The notes: a model not told the origin generated them from the letters alone. A stretch of 64,000 nucleotides of DNA from Nelumbo lutea (GCA_022828595.1 JAKGHH010000003.1:14198934-14262933); one strand, 5' to 3'. Counted from the stretch's first letter, positions 1 to 11,248 are shown. Translations and numbers: made by a program.

Positions 1-1290
1 CTTGAGGAAGTCGGCTACGGTTGCTGGCTGGCTGGCCACCATGTGCCATTTGAATTCTTTGTGCGTCACCCCTCTTTTGGCCATAACGAGCTGTATCGCG
101 GGGTCTAACCGAGGGATTTGCAAGCATGCTTCATTGAACCGCTTGATGTAGCTCCGGATGGGTTCTCCCTCTCTTTGGATTACCCCGAAGATACTTTCTT
201 CGGTTCTAGGGCACCTCTTGCTGGTGACAAAGTGTGCAGTGAAGATCTGCACGAACTGGGCCCAGCTTCTTATTGACCTGGAAGCTAGGTTCCGGTACCA
301 GGAGTGGACCACCCCTCTGAAGGTGGTGGTGAAGGCCACACACATGCACGACTCGCTGGCCCTAGCGAGGTGCATTTGTGACTGGAATGCGTCAACGTGG
401 TCGTTGGGGTCAAAGGACCATCATATTTGTCCAGAGATGGGAGTTTGAAATCTCCAGGCAAGGGGACTTCCAGAAGTTCTGCTGAAAGGGGGGAAGGAAC
501 TGAGAGAATGTGGACGGTTTTTACCTTACCCGAGCTCGTTTCTTCCTTGCCTCTGAGCTCGGGTAGCACACGGGTAGCAGTTCGGCGGCTTCGCCGGCGC
601 CTTCTTTGAGTGGGCCTGGTGTTGGCACTGCTGGCCTCCGTGTTGCCGAGCTCGATGGGCCCGGAATGCTGTCCTGCTGCTAGGGCGCTGAATCGGTTCT
701 CCGTGAGTGGGAACTCGGGCTTGGAGCACCGAGGTGACTTTGTCAACGAGGTTCTTGACCCACCCGCGAGCTGCGAGGCGGGGGTGATCTTTCTTTGCTT
801 TCAGCCCGGGGATGAGGCCTGACTGTTAGGGAGGTTCTGCGGTCGGGAAGCCTCTCCTTGGTGAGGTCGTCCACCTTGGGGGGAGACCTTGACCGGCTTT
901 GAAACAGGGTGTTGGGGGGGGGAGCGGCTGGTTTAAGGGTAGCTGAGGGAATTGTTGTTGATAATGGTGTTGGGAGAGGGGGTGCAACACCTGGTGTTGC
1001 TGGAGTTGGTGCTGCTAGAACTGCTGCATTTGGGCATGCATTGCTCGTATGCATTGCATCAAATCATCTATCTGGTTTTGGCGGGCTACCAGTGGGACAA
1101 CAGTTGGTTCCGCAAAGTTCGTTTCGATGGGTAGTGGGAGAGGTGCCACCGTGTGTGGCACATTCAAGCTTGGGATCCCATCCCCTGAAAGGGGGATGGT
1201 GAACTGCCCAATGCACACCGCCGGAGCATGAAGTTGCTCTCCGGTAGTGGCTGTTTCGGTTCCACGTCCGGCACTGCTGGAGGAGGCCAT
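1..1290 (-). pseudogene. gag of gypsy copy 1 (partial, decayed)
   Basis: The minus strand encodes the N-terminal and middle part of Gag. An N-terminal segment starts MASSSSAGRGTETATTGEQ (1290 downward). It is followed by a Gln/Pro-rich linker and an Arg/Ser-rich segment (about 1054-285), then the start of the retrotransposon-gag capsid region near 450-160. Reading moves between frames near 1050, 745 and 400, so indels have broken it. The capsid part is also seen intact in the complete copy at 16700-17000. The frames on the opposite strand here are shadows. Gag would form the cytoplasmic virus-like particle, but this copy cannot make a full protein. Confidence 0.8.
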
Positions 1291-1368
1291 TTCAGTGTTG
1301 GAGTGGGTGTTGGAGTTTTTGAAAGGAGGGTAGGTAGAAGAGATTTAGAGGGAGGCTTTTAGAAGCTA

Positions 1369-1386
1369 TTCCCACAGACGACGCCA
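1369..1386 (-). other. Primer-binding site of gypsy copy 1
   Basis: The minus strand reads TGGCGTCGTCTGTGGGAA two bases inside the LTR end. It is a one-base variant of the TGGCGCCGTCTGTGGGAA site in copy 2. The position and the TGG start fit tRNA-primed minus-strand DNA synthesis. Confidence 0.8.
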
Positions 1387-1388
1387 AT

Positions 1389-2340
1389 TGATGGAGCGCA
1401 ATCCGGCCGGTCTTAGCTGTCAACGAACTCGCCTCTGAGCTGGAGCGTCGGGGAGCTTGAAACGGGAAAGAAGAGAGCTCCGGGGGGAACCCAGTGTGAT
1501 AACTCCGAAGCTCAAGTCGGTAATCTCTCAAAGGCAAAGTATAGACCAGATAGCGCAAAGTTCACATACCTTGGTTATTGGGGGCAGGGGCTCTTATAAT
1601 CACTCCGCGCACTCGCTCCGAGGCCCTTGTCAGGTCGGGTATGATTACCCTTGCGTCTGTCAATTCGGTCGTCGTTCTTTTTGCTGGGACAGAATCGCCA
1701 CTGCCTAACCGTCTCTCTAACTGGAGATGGCGGTGTCAGGTGGCGGTGGCAGGTGGCCGTTTTAGAGTGTGGCCGTCAAGCATCAGATCCCAAGTCAGTC
1801 GGGTGCGGCGCCCTCGGGTACGGACTTCTTCAGTGTCAGGAATGGTACGACTTGTTTGGTTTTGGTGCCCAGAAGGTGATGCGGAGTGGTGAACGAGGCG
1901 GTCTTGAGTTCGGAGGTATGTATGGGGCGGGCCAGTTCGACGAGGTGTATCCCGAACTGTTACAAGGTTGGCCAGTTCGGCGAGGTATATCCCGAACTGA
2001 TAAGGTAGGCCAGTTCGGCGTGTATCCCAAACTGTTTACAAGGTTGGCCAGTTTGGCGAGATGTATCCCGAACTATTACAAGGTTGGCCAGTTCGGCGAG
2101 GTGTATTCCGAACTGTTACAAGGTCGGTCAGTTCGACGAGGTGTATCCCGAACTGTTACAAGGTAGGTCAGCTCGGATTACTTTCTGGTTTGGGGCCAAG
2201 GGTGAGTTCAGGCCCCCAGTAGGGAGTTCGGTCCGCTGGCGTCCCCTTGGTGTTCGTGCTTTAGGCTTGCTTTTGTGCCGAGCTGTTGTTTTTACTACGT
2301 GTCGCATAACTATGAGGTCAGGCCAAATCTTACTTCATCA
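1389..2340 (-). repeat. 5' LTR of gypsy copy 1
   Basis: The LTR is 952 bp long. On the minus strand it starts TGATGAAG and ends CTCCATCA, so it has the short TGATG/CATCA terminal inverted repeat. It aligns with the 902/900 bp LTRs of the second copy and is longer mainly because its internal tandem array has more units. A TATA-like TATAAGAG lies on the minus strand at 1591-1598, matching the TATAAAAG of the other LTRs. Confidence 0.88.
1926..2175 (-). repeat. Tandem ~40-bp repeats inside the LTR (about six units)
   Basis: About six degenerate units of roughly 38-41 bp follow each other. Each carries a core like CAGTTCGGCGAGGTGTATCC followed by an inverted-like CGAACTGTTACAAGG. The LTRs of the second copy contain only four to five units. 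The array lies upstream of the LTR TATA box, in the U3 position, where repeats can act as enhancer modules; that role is inferred. Confidence 0.85.
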
Positions 2341-3850
2341 AAACCTAATCGAATCTTCAAATGGGATCGAATCTGACATAAATACTGCTAGACTGGATTC
2401 AAATTCGATTTTATCCATTTGCATCCCTAAAAGAAAAGAGAATACGAATCACGGATATAGAGCTATTTTGAAAAACAGCTGACTTATTCGTACATCTCAT
2501 ATATATGGTAGGTACCAGGTCCTACTTGGATTCCCTTTTCATCTTGAAGGTACTGAAATCGCTTCTAAAGTGAAGTCTAGTGAACAATTCCTCAGCTGAT
2601 TTTAGAGATATTCGCTTTACCAAATGTAAGTTGTTGGGATTAATTTGCTAATTGGTTCATGGAAAGATTAAAAAGTGAGTGGAATCTAAAAATCAATTCC
2701 CCTTACCGAACACCGCTTAAGCCACAATGCTGCTTTAATTACTGAACCAGAAACTAGAATCTCGTTGGTAACTTCTTGGTTTGTTTTGTTAGGAGTTGGG
2801 GTTGGCCTTTCCAACAGCAAGATTAAAGTATTGGTATGGGTATTGTATTTAATAATTTGGATATATATATGGATACGGATATGGAGGGAAAATGCATGGA
2901 TATGGACAAAAATTATGAAAATACTTGGATACATTAAGGAAATGCATATAAATTTAATAATTATATTAGTAATTTTAAGTTTAATGTTAAAATAAATATA
3001 AATAATGTATAAATACATAGGAATTATATATTTTAATGGTATATCTGAAGAAATATATTACTATTGATATAATAGGATGCATATTTATTATACAATTTTA
3101 TTGATAATGCATCGCTTTTTTTTTTTTATTAAAATCCAAGGCATAAAAAATATACAACCATTATATTTGAACTATTATATCAATTATTTTTATTTTACTA
3201 TTTTCAATATTTAACATCAATAAAAAGTTCAAATAAAAATTAATTTGCAAATGTTCTGTGAATAATACTTTCACTTTTGTAAACAATATATATATATATA
3301 TGTTTATATAAAATGTAAATGAAAATTTGAAGATGCATATCATATGAAAAATCATAAATTTTAATTACTAAAATAATTACATTATTAATATTTTTATTTT
3401 TATGAAAATTTTAAAATAAAAATGTTATTTTATTTAAATGTATATTAGTGGATTTGATATATTCAATTTATATTATTTTCTCAAATATTTTGTAAATAAT
3501 ATCTTATCTTTGTAATAATAAATACATTGTTATATAATGCAAATTAAAATATTAATAATAACTTATAAAATAATTATTATAATTTATCAAGTTTACATAA
3601 ATAATTCTAAGTATTAAAATAATTATTCTATTAATAATATTTTTATTTTTATAAATTTATTGACATTAAAAATTATTTTTATATATGTGGATTTGATAAA
3701 TTATTTATTTTATTTGTTTATAAATTAATAATTTTGAATATTATTCTTGCTAATTTGTACTTGGAGTTATTAAATATGTTGTTTGTTTAGATTAAATGTA
3801 AAAATTAATTTTAATAAAAGATAATTTATTTCATTCTTATGATGAAATAG
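2341..3850. other. Intergenic AT-rich DNA, no gene seen
   Basis: From about 2980 to 3850 the sequence is strongly AT-rich, with short homopolymers and a (TA)n run near 3288-3302. Short frames here have no recognisable domain and contain low-complexity residues only. I see no RNA gene, repeat array or coding exon. Confidence 0.6.
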
Positions 3851-3854
3851 AAGG

Positions 3855-3945
3855 TGGCTTGATGGTTAAGATCCTTGCACTTTTGGACGTTATGTGTCTT
3901 GGATTTTAGGGATCAAATCATGTTAAAACCCTTTTTCTAGTGAAA
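3855..3945 (+). repeat. Possible tRNA-derived SINE remnant
   Basis: An A-box-like TGGCTTGATGGTTAAG (from about 3857) is followed roughly 45 bp later by a B-box-like GGATCAAATCA, the spacing of pol III internal promoters in plant tRNA-derived SINEs. There is no convincing tRNA fold, and no tail or duplication was found, so the call is tentative. Confidence 0.3.
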
Positions 3946-3956
3946 CACTTTTCTAT

Positions 3957-4750
3957 GTGACACACAGGTTTGATACGCCTCTGTATCGATGCATATTGCA
4001 AAGTACCAGTCATGACATATCTCATATCTTCCCTTACCGATACCAATACAGTACCAGTCAGAGTGTATTATGTCGATATCTTTTATCCATGATGCTGTGG
4101 CTCATTTCTTCATGTGACCCAATCGAATCACTTTTATTACTGAATAAGTTATTAAGTAGGTTTTGAGAGTGTTGGATTAATTACTATACCTATAAATATT
4201 TTATTTTATCTAATAATGGAGAATCTAGTATCCACTAGTAAGGTGAGTCCAAGGTATACGTGCTCTCACAATGTGTACACGATTTTTGCCTTCAGAAAAA
4301 TCTGGTCTTGGACGGATTTATCAGGTTCGGATCCACTGCAAATATTAGCATTTGTTTTGCAAATATATGCATATATAGCAGGCTATGTAACCAATTCTAT
4401 GTAAACATATTAGCGTTTGTTTGGCATCGATGCCATTGCTCCAGAAAACGGTGACATATTAGTGTCATGTTAGTAAAAATAGTGCTTCAGGAAACGTCCT
4501 ATCTATCAGCAATGTTTTCAAACAGAAAAAAAGACACAATTTTCTCAAAAAATGGTGCTTCCAACCCACACATCAGCAAACGGTGTTGTATCTGCAACAT
4601 CGATGCCAAACATATACTTGGTATTCGATACACATGGGACCTAGATGGGCAAGCATCTAGCAAGCAAGCTCAAGTGGTTAGGAACAACTAGTATTTTTAA
4701 ATTGTGATTGACCCAAATAATTGAACCATCCAACTCATCACCAGCAATTA
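3957..4750. other. Intergenic, no gene seen
   Basis: The segment near 3965-4080 contains repeated GATACC/TACCAGTC words, somewhat like the MITE interior at 63206-63434, but no ends could be defined. The short frames have no recognisable domain. Confidence 0.4.
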
Positions 4751-4754
4751 GACC

Positions 4755-5235
4755 TACTTATGGGCCGGGTAGTCTGATGGCCTGGCTAGATATGTTTTGG
4801 GCTTGGACAAAATTTCAGGCATGTGGGCTTGGGCTTCAAATACCGGGCCCAACTATTTTTTGGGCCAGCCTTGGGCTTTCTCAAATAAGCCTGACGTAAG
4901 CCCGAGCTTAGCTTGATACTATTACATATATTAGAAATATACATTATTTTATATATAATAAATATATAAATATGCATTTATTTATAAAGTTATTATCAAA
5001 TATTAATTTACTATTCAGGAAATATGAATTAATTTATTATCAAATTAATATAATATTAGTTTATTAAATTACACCAAAAATAGGACATTTTATATGAAGA
5101 TCAGGCTTTGGGCCTTATATAAGGGTTGGGCTCAAGCTCAAGATCTGGGCCCGAAGGTCGGCTTGGGCTTAGGCCTAGACATTTTCTATTGATAAAGAGG
5201 CAAAGCCCAGCCCAACATGTGAACAAGTCTACCTG
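4755..5235. mobile_element. hAT-like non-autonomous element remnant (GGGCTTGGGC-rich)
   Basis: Two GGGCTT/GGCCCA-rich arms (about 4755-4910 and 5100-5220) flank an AT-rich core in opposite orientation. This is the layout of plant hAT MITEs whose subterminal repeats read GGGCCGGGC. Exact terminal repeats and an 8-bp duplication could not be fixed. Confidence 0.4.
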
Positions 5236-5280
5236 CAGTGCAAAGATCAATTTCCTTTTGCTCTAAGGCCCAAACTTGTT

Positions 5281-5861
5281 TATAGCAATGTTTTCAACTT
5301 GTTAACCCGATTGGCCGAATTGTTTGAACCGTTACTTGGCTAGGATTTTGGGTTCGGTTTAGTCAAGACCCGTCAAATAGTAAAGAACCATTGACTTAGT
5401 CAAGAACCATTAGACCTGGCCGGTTTGATTGTTGACCCATTTGACTTTGTGGCTAAGTCACGGGTTGCACACTGAATACATGCAAACTTTCGGAGGCCAT
5501 AACTTTGTACTCCAATGTTTGACTAGGGTGTTTTTTTTTTATTTATTTTGGATAAATTTTCGAGAACTATACGCCCCAAAGGCCGTAGGCACCTTGCCCC
5601 ACTATTTTCACGAAAAAAACCCCTTTTTTGGCCTCAAATTGTAAATTTTAATATTTTTTATAAATAAAAAAATTAAAAACAGAATTAAAAAACATATATT
5701 AAATATACAATAATACATATAACATATCTAAAATATATTTATGTACTATTTATTGCTAATATATATATATAACCATTCTACCCTACTGATCAAACCGATG
5801 ACCCACAACCTAGAGGCAAAAATGGTTTGGCCTCCAAGTCAATTTTTAAAACATTGCTATA
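5281..5861. mobile_element. TIR element (MITE), TATAGCAATGTTTT ends
   Basis: The left end reads TATAGCAATGTTTT and the right end reads AAAACATTGCTATA, a perfect 14-bp terminal inverted repeat. The arms (GGTTCGGTTTAGTC-like on the left, AACCGATGACCC-like on the right) enclose an AT-rich core. No clear target duplication was found, so the superfamily is open. There is no coding capacity. Confidence 0.65.
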
Positions 5862-6351
5862 CAGTTACAAAGGAGAATATTATAAATTATAACATGTTTT
5901 ACATATATATATATATTATGTTATACATTATATAATATAAATATTATAAATATTAAATATAGTGTATTGAATGGCATAGGCCCAAAGCTCAGGGTTTGGG
6001 CCTACGCTATATAACCTTTATCGTAAGTGCTAAGTCTGGTCCATGATCTATTCACGGAATTTTACGAAATAAAGATTCTATTAAAAAGAGATGAAACCAG
6101 AAATACAAATAAAAAAGGTTCACAAGCGCAAATCTACCCTAGCAATATCAACAATCCAATCAGCAAAATCAAAAAGAAAAAACCCCACATCCCTTAAACC
6201 TCTTTGAGCTAGATTTGTGAGTCACTTGGTTTTCATTTCTTCTTACAAAAGTAAAAGAAATACACAACAAAGCTAAAGCTAAGAATGTCTTGGCAAGTGA
6301 AATTTGGAATTGAGTTGCTTATTCCACCCTTTAATATTAATTCGTTAATTA
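5862..6351. other. Intergenic, no gene seen
   Basis: AT-rich DNA with a stretch of GGCCCAAAGCTCAGGG-type sequence near 5980 that may be a broken hAT-MITE arm. Nothing else is recognised. Confidence 0.4.
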
Positions 6352-6738
6352 AGGCCCCACTTGCTTTTCGGTAAGTTACTTATTCGGGTAAATGCAATTA
6401 TTTGGGTAAGTTTTTCCTAGGATACACTTACCCAAGTAAGTGTATTTACCCATGTTCTTTTATTTTTCAAATAAAAAAAATGAAATGATCATTTTAACCA
6501 TAAAAATTCATTATTAAATGGACATTTTTGTCCCATTCAAGTGTTGTAAACTTCCCCCCCCCAAGTGGGAAGTTATTTACCCACCTAGGAGATAGGCAGG
6601 TAAGTGATACCCAAGAAAATAAACTTTCCTGGATTCCCACATTAATCTAAAAAAAGAACATGAGATTCTTGGTCAATGGGAACCAAAATCCCATTAACCA
6701 GATTTCCCTCTCTCAAAATCCAAAAAAAGAACGCCCCC
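6352..6738. mobile_element. Tourist-like MITE, family T1, copy 1 (387 bp)
   Basis: This is one of three related copies in the window (also 11780-12161 and 26679-27039). Shared landmarks in order are a TTTTCGGTAAGTTA-like start, CATTTTTGTCCCATTCAAG in the middle, GGGAACCAAAATCCCATT near the end and a GAACGCCCCC terminus. The element is flanked by TTA on both sides (6349-6351 and 6739-6741), the 3-bp TWA duplication of PIF/Harbinger elements. It has no coding capacity. Confidence 0.75.
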
Positions 6739-7218
6739 TTAGTGACAAAAGTGCTCATCTAACATTTAAATTGTTTCAAAATGTCAATTGTGCTCTTATT
6801 TAGCACCTTATTGTATATTATACGAATAAAAATACCCTCATTTATAATTTTTAAAGGAACAAATTATTTTCTGCCATAATATTAAGGTGGGAATGAAAAG
6901 TGAAAACAAGTTCAAACATATAATAAACTAAAAAAAATTGAATAGATAAATAGGTACTTTTGTCGACTTCAAAAAATATATTTTGGAGGTAAATTTGATA
7001 TTTATGAGGCTATGCATGCATGCAAGCAAAAGATAAGATATAAATTAACATTATGTAGTTAAATTTCATTTTTATGACCAGCACCAAAACCAAAGCAAAT
7101 ATCTGCTTTATAATAATATAGAAGATATTATGTACAAACCCCCACTAATTTTGTGGTCAAAAGGTGATACTAAGTTACTAGATAAATATAAGGGCTAATA
7201 TAAATAATTGATAAAAAC

Positions 7219-7808
7219 TAGGGGTGCAACTTGGGCAGGCTTAACCCGAGCTTGACCTGACCCAATTCGAGTTTTTGCATGAGGGCCTGAGTTTTTGGGC
7301 TGTGGGGTGGTTTGGGTAAAAAAACTTGGGTTGAGGTCTCAGGTAGCCCAAGTCCAATCAAAGCCTGGTCCAGCCCAAGCCCATTTGAACGAATAGGTAC
7401 ATATAACGGGCAGCCCAGTGCATGAGGCTCTGGCCAATACGGGTCTGGAGAGGGGCAGATACATACATATATGTATTATATTTATATAAAAAATTCTCTA
7501 TTTGTCTAATTATATATACATGCACATATGTAAAATATGTATACGTATAATTTGTAAATGAAATTTGTACATATTTTCGATCAACTTCACTCTTAAATTG
7601 AGCCATAAATCCCAATACAAAATGATTATATAAAAATATATACAGAAATTCTTTTAAATTCGACCAATTTATCCAAGCCCAATTAACTTAATTCCAGCCC
7701 AGCCTAAATTGTGTTGGTTTAAGGTCGAGTTAGCGGTTAGGCCTGGATTGATAAACTTAAGCTTAACTTCGAATTAGGACAAACCTAATCCCAAGATTTG
7801 CACATCTA
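7219..7808. mobile_element. hAT-like MITE, TAGGGGTGCAA ends
   Basis: The left end TAGGGGTGCAACTTGGGC and the right end TTGCACATCTA form an imperfect inverted repeat. Subterminal GGCCCA/TGGGCT repeats in opposite orientation flank an AT-rich core, as in plant hAT MITEs. The 8-bp flanks do not match, so the element is old or the ends are slightly off. A related element sits at 56331-56938. Confidence 0.5.
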
Positions 7809-9187
7809 GAGTTGGGCTGGGTTGTCATTGAACCTGACCCAACCCACCCGTTAAGGAAAACCCCAGGAAGGAGAGGGAGAGAAAGAGAAACAAAGGATTG
7901 AAAACCGACAAACTTAATGAATAAAAAATCAGAGACGCCAATTCAGAAATCAAGCATCGGCTAGTACTAGTAGTAGTATCCCAATCGAACACGAAACGCA
8001 CAGTATTTATCAAAAACTTTACTGCCAAAGATTAAAAAGAGAGCTTATCAAATACTAATTGGCATTTGGCTCTCATTTATCGACAATCACTAATGCAACT
8101 GTCACTAAAAAAAGAAAATAGGTTAATTATCAGTAAAGACGAGTATGTAGAAAGACTAAAATAAATGAAAAATGGGAAAGTTTCAAATGAAACAAAATTT
8201 GATCTTTTTGCACTGAAAATATTTTGTTCAACTGTTTTCAATAATTCGATAAATTACGACACAAACCAAACAGTCTTGATCTTTAAAGAGATTCCAAAAA
8301 TTCAGTATGTCTTTTCATCTACTAGGCTTTTAAAGGATCTATCTAAAAAAACTTGCCAAACAGCCTCCAAGTACACAACATCATGAATGGAGGAGATTCC
8401 AACTTGATCATAAACAGGTCAATTCTCAATGAAGTCCCCGGTAGATAACAGAAGAATCAAATTCAACCATATGCGTGTGAGAAGCTAAAACAGCTGATTA
8501 TCTTACCATAGTTGGACCAAAATTTAGAGATGAATTTTAGGATGGCAAGATTAATGAGGACATGACAAGAATTCTCTTTGAGGATCCTCACGGCCACAGT
8601 ACTCCCAAACTCTGACCAATTCCTTCCAACTCCGTCTAAGCTCTGTTCAGCGAGTTCTTCCGGCACTAAAATCCTGCCACCAATAATTATAAAAAAAGGA
8701 GTGGCATATCGATCTCCAAAGACACCCATGACCCAATAGCTGATATGATCACTCGGTATCCCTGCATACAAAGGCATGGGATCAAATCTGTGAAACTAGA
8801 ATCTGGATTTGCTCCTCAGGGCATGTACCTGCCATATAACATATTCCCTACTTGTATGTTATTAACATGGGATGGGAGAAAAAGATGTTCCCAATATACA
8901 GTGGAATGTGATGTAAAATGTGCTCTGTGAGAAAAAGATACCAATTCACGAAACTGCGAGGGCTCTCCGTACAAACGGCATGGAATTTTACGTGCACCCC
9001 ACTCTATTCCCACTCCAATCCCCCGTGGTCGTCTTAAATTTTAATCCCACTCTAATCAATACCTTCCCAACAGCATCTTCATCTGGAATTTTTGTTTCTT
9101 TTAGACCTTATGTTTCATTTGACTTGCAAATTATTTATATTTATGGACTTTTGCCAAAGGCATGTCACGTGAGAAACTTAAGCTGAT
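7809..9187. other. Intergenic with one unassigned frame
   Basis: Apart from the open frame at 8463-8777 on the minus strand, I see only AT-rich sequence and short uninformative frames. Confidence 0.4.
8463..8777 (-). other. Unassigned open frame, possible decayed exon
   Basis: A 104-residue minus-strand frame reads with non-repetitive, protein-like composition (for example VMGVFGDRYATPFF and EELAEQSLDGVGRNWSEF). It has no recognised domain. A CAG just upstream (minus strand, near 8760) could be a splice acceptor, so this might be an exon of an old gene rather than a complete protein. I cannot name a family. Chance remains a real alternative, because AT-poor 300-bp frames occur here without other support. 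Confidence 0.25.
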
Positions 9188-9333
9188 TAGGGATGGCAAT
9201 TTTTTCCATCCCCGACGGAACCCGATTATGGAATTGGGGATGGGGTTGTTTTGGTAGGGCGGGGATAGGGATGGGATTAATAAGAATCCCCGATCGGGGA
9301 TGGGGATTGAGGTCCTCGCCCTGCCCCGACTCC

Positions 9334-9367
<34 letters not shown>

Positions 9368-10054
9368 AAACATATTTAAAAATTTATTTATAATTTAAAA
9401 TTTTTATTTATTTTAAGTAAATTTATTTTTCAAATAAATACTGTTATTTAAAAAAATTCGAATCCCGTTGGGTATCGGGGATGGAGGACAAATTTTATCT
9501 CTAGCGGGGATCAGGGACGAGAACGTGGGTTAATTTCATAATCGGGGTCAGGGACAGGGAACATGGTCCCCATCCCCGTCCCCGTCCCCGCTAACAGATA
9601 CAAGGTTATCCCCATCCCCATCTCCACTGGGATTCCTATCCTTGCGGGAATCCCCATTCCCTGTGATTCTTTATAATGCTAACCATTTTGTTTTTGTTTT
9701 TTTATTTTATTTAAAAAAATAAAAATAAAATAATCAATATTTACAATCGTATTAGAAAATATTCTAACATATTCAACCATATTTTTTAAAATATTAATAT
9801 ATAAATGTGTGCTTACATATTTACATATATAACATATACATACATATATACAATTATACATATATATTAGTGGGGATCCCACAAAATGGGGATCAGGGTC
9901 CCTACAGGGCACTCCCCGCCCCTGCCCCATCTCCGCTAACGGGGATGAAAGTTTCCCCATCCCCGTCCCTACAGGGGAAAATCATCCCCATCTTTGCCCC
10001 ATTCGGGGCGGATCCCCACAGAGATCGAGAAAATGGGGAAAATTGCCATCCCTA
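9188..10054. mobile_element. Non-autonomous hAT-like element (867 bp)
   Basis: The ends are TAGGGATGGCAATTTT on the left and AAAATTGCCATCCCTA on the right, a perfect 16-bp terminal inverted repeat. Long arms made of GGGGATGGGG/CCCCATCCCC words surround an AT-rich core. This is a familiar layout for plant hAT MITEs. The flanking 8-mers do not match. The (TA)n run at about 9339-9365 lies inside. Confidence 0.7.
9339..9365. repeat. (TA)n microsatellite
   Basis: About 27 bp of uninterrupted TA dinucleotides inside the left arm of the hAT-like element. Confidence 0.9.
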
Positions 10055-10150
10055 CCCAGATACAACTTTCGTGTTGATAAGCACGAAATCATAAATATGT
10101 AAGTACATGACATGAAAAACTTTCGTGTTGATTGTTCATCGTTTCACTAA

Positions 10151-10271
10151 GACCATGTTTAGTTTGAAGGAAAATGTAGGGAAAGGAAGGGAAAGGTAGG
10201 AAAACCTTTACAAGCCTTGTATAGGTTCTATGTCTTTCCCTTCCTTTCCCTATTTTTTCCTTAACATAGCC
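10151..10271. mobile_element. Tourist-like hairpin MITE (121 bp)
   Basis: The element is almost entirely an inverted repeat: the left arm AGGGAAAGGAAGGGAAAG pairs with CTTTCCCTTCCTTTCCCT on the right. Its ends read GACCATGTTTAG and TTAACATAGCC, and it is flanked by TAA on both sides (10148-10150 and 10272-10274). The TAA duplication and end sequence fit PIF/Harbinger Tourist MITEs. Confidence 0.8.
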
Positions 10272-10595
10272 TAAAAGGCTGTGTTTGATTTGATAGCAAC
10301 TAAGAGATAAAAAGAGTTTTTGAGAACGAACAAAAAAAACTTTCCAGTTCTATACTACTTTATCTACAAACAAACTCTCACCAAAAACAAAAAAAAAAAA
10401 AAAAAAAAAAAAAAATCTACAAACAAAGAAACAAAGTAAAACAAAACCCAAAACAAAAGAAAACAATGATTTGCAGTAAATTCCTCTGAAAGAGCGTTTT
10501 TCTTTTCTTTGTTGGCATGCAATTTAGGCATACTCTCTACATGCAAAACCCACGAGTATGCAGAATAAAACAGCAATCAGTTGGTGTTCTTGCAG

Positions 10596-11123
10596 TTAAA
10601 CTTTCTGCAAAGCTAAAGGAAGAGACTCAACAGATTTGTCGTTCTTGATGTCACTAGAACAATTGCTGGTTGCGTTAGTGCGGCGATCACGGTAGATGAA
10701 GAAGAAGTAGAAGCTGGTGGCGCTGCTTGCCATTGCCAGCACAAGGATGATGAAGAAGGCTACTGGGAAGAGCAACGGAGCAAAATGAATGGCCAGTCCG
10801 ACGTTGAGAGCTGTGGAGAGCACCCAAATCGCAACTTTTAAGCAGCTCTTCTTGGGGGATTCCTCATGGAGAGGCAAGCGATCGAAGGCCTTCAAACAGG
10901 CTAAAAGAGACATGAATCCAAAGTAGAGAAAAAGAACAAATCCAATCATGGAGAAATCCCGGTGGTTATAAGCACGGCAAACTGCAATGATACTGTTGAA
11001 CGTCAAGAAAGCCAGAGAAAGAAAAGGCAATATGTTTCTGTCTTCACATCTAGAGCAGTTGTGACTACCGGTGGCCGTAACCGGAATTGATTGATGCTTG
11101 GTGCAGTTCATTTTGCAATCCAT
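10596..11123 (-). CDS. Small multi-pass membrane protein (DUF6490-like?)
   Basis: This intronless 175-codon gene starts MDCKMNCTKHQSIPVTATG. Four hydrophobic segments can be read: about residues 31-47 (ILPFLSLAFLTFNSIIA), 58-79 (MIGFVLFLYFGFMSLLACLK), 93-115 (LKVAIWVLSTALNVGLAIHF) and 115-142 (APLLFPVAFFIILVLAMASS). They are joined by short charged loops and followed by a polar, Asn/Ser-rich C-terminal tail of about 30 residues. There is no cleaved signal peptide; the N-terminus is cysteine-containing and probably cytosolic. Composition and layout resemble small plant membrane proteins of the DUF6490 type, but that name is from memory and unverified. GC content is well above the surrounding DNA and the frame is clean, which supports a real gene. 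Its function is unknown. A TATA-like site lies 126 bp upstream. Confidence 0.75.
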   Translation of the reverse strand: MDCKMNCTKHQSIPVTATGSHNCSRCEDRNILPFLSLAFLTFNSIIAVCRAYNHRDFSMIGFVLFLYFGFMSLLACLKAFDRLPLHEESPKKSCLKVAIWVLSTALNVGLAIHFAPLLFPVAFFIILVLAMASSATSFYFFFIYRDRRTNATSNCSSDIKNDKSVESLPLALQKV

Positions 11124-11248
11124 CTCTCTCTACGAATAATAATAAAGAATGAAGCTAACCAGAACCCAAACGAGAAGAACAGGAAACAAAAACGGCAGAA
11201 CACAAAGGAAAAATCGCCAGCACGATGCCAAACTCGCCCAGCAAATTT

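Larger units (their letters stand above)
1..2340 (-). mobile_element. Ty3/gypsy (Tat-like) LTR retrotransposon, 5' end only, copy 1
   Basis: This is the 5' portion of a minus-strand gypsy element that leaves the window at base 1. Read on the minus strand it shows an LTR (1389-2340), a primer-binding site (1369-1386) and a gag region (1290 down to 1). The same order, with closely similar protein sequence, occurs on the plus strand in the complete copy at 14858-25210, so the two belong to one family. The outer flank begins AAACC at 2341, which would be the target-site duplication, but the other end is not visible. The Tat assignment comes from the complete copy. Confidence 0.9.

Noticed and set aside
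158..1202. Plus-strand open frames of 60-97 codons over the gypsy gag
   Set aside because: They are shadows of the minus-strand gag; the minus-strand reading matches the capsid motifs of the complete copy.
1926..2175. A CRISPR-like array
   Set aside because: Units are adjacent and degenerate with no unique spacers, and they lie within a plant LTR.
3857..3930. A tRNA gene
   Set aside because: A-box and B-box-like words are present, but no cloverleaf can be drawn. At best this is a SINE remnant.
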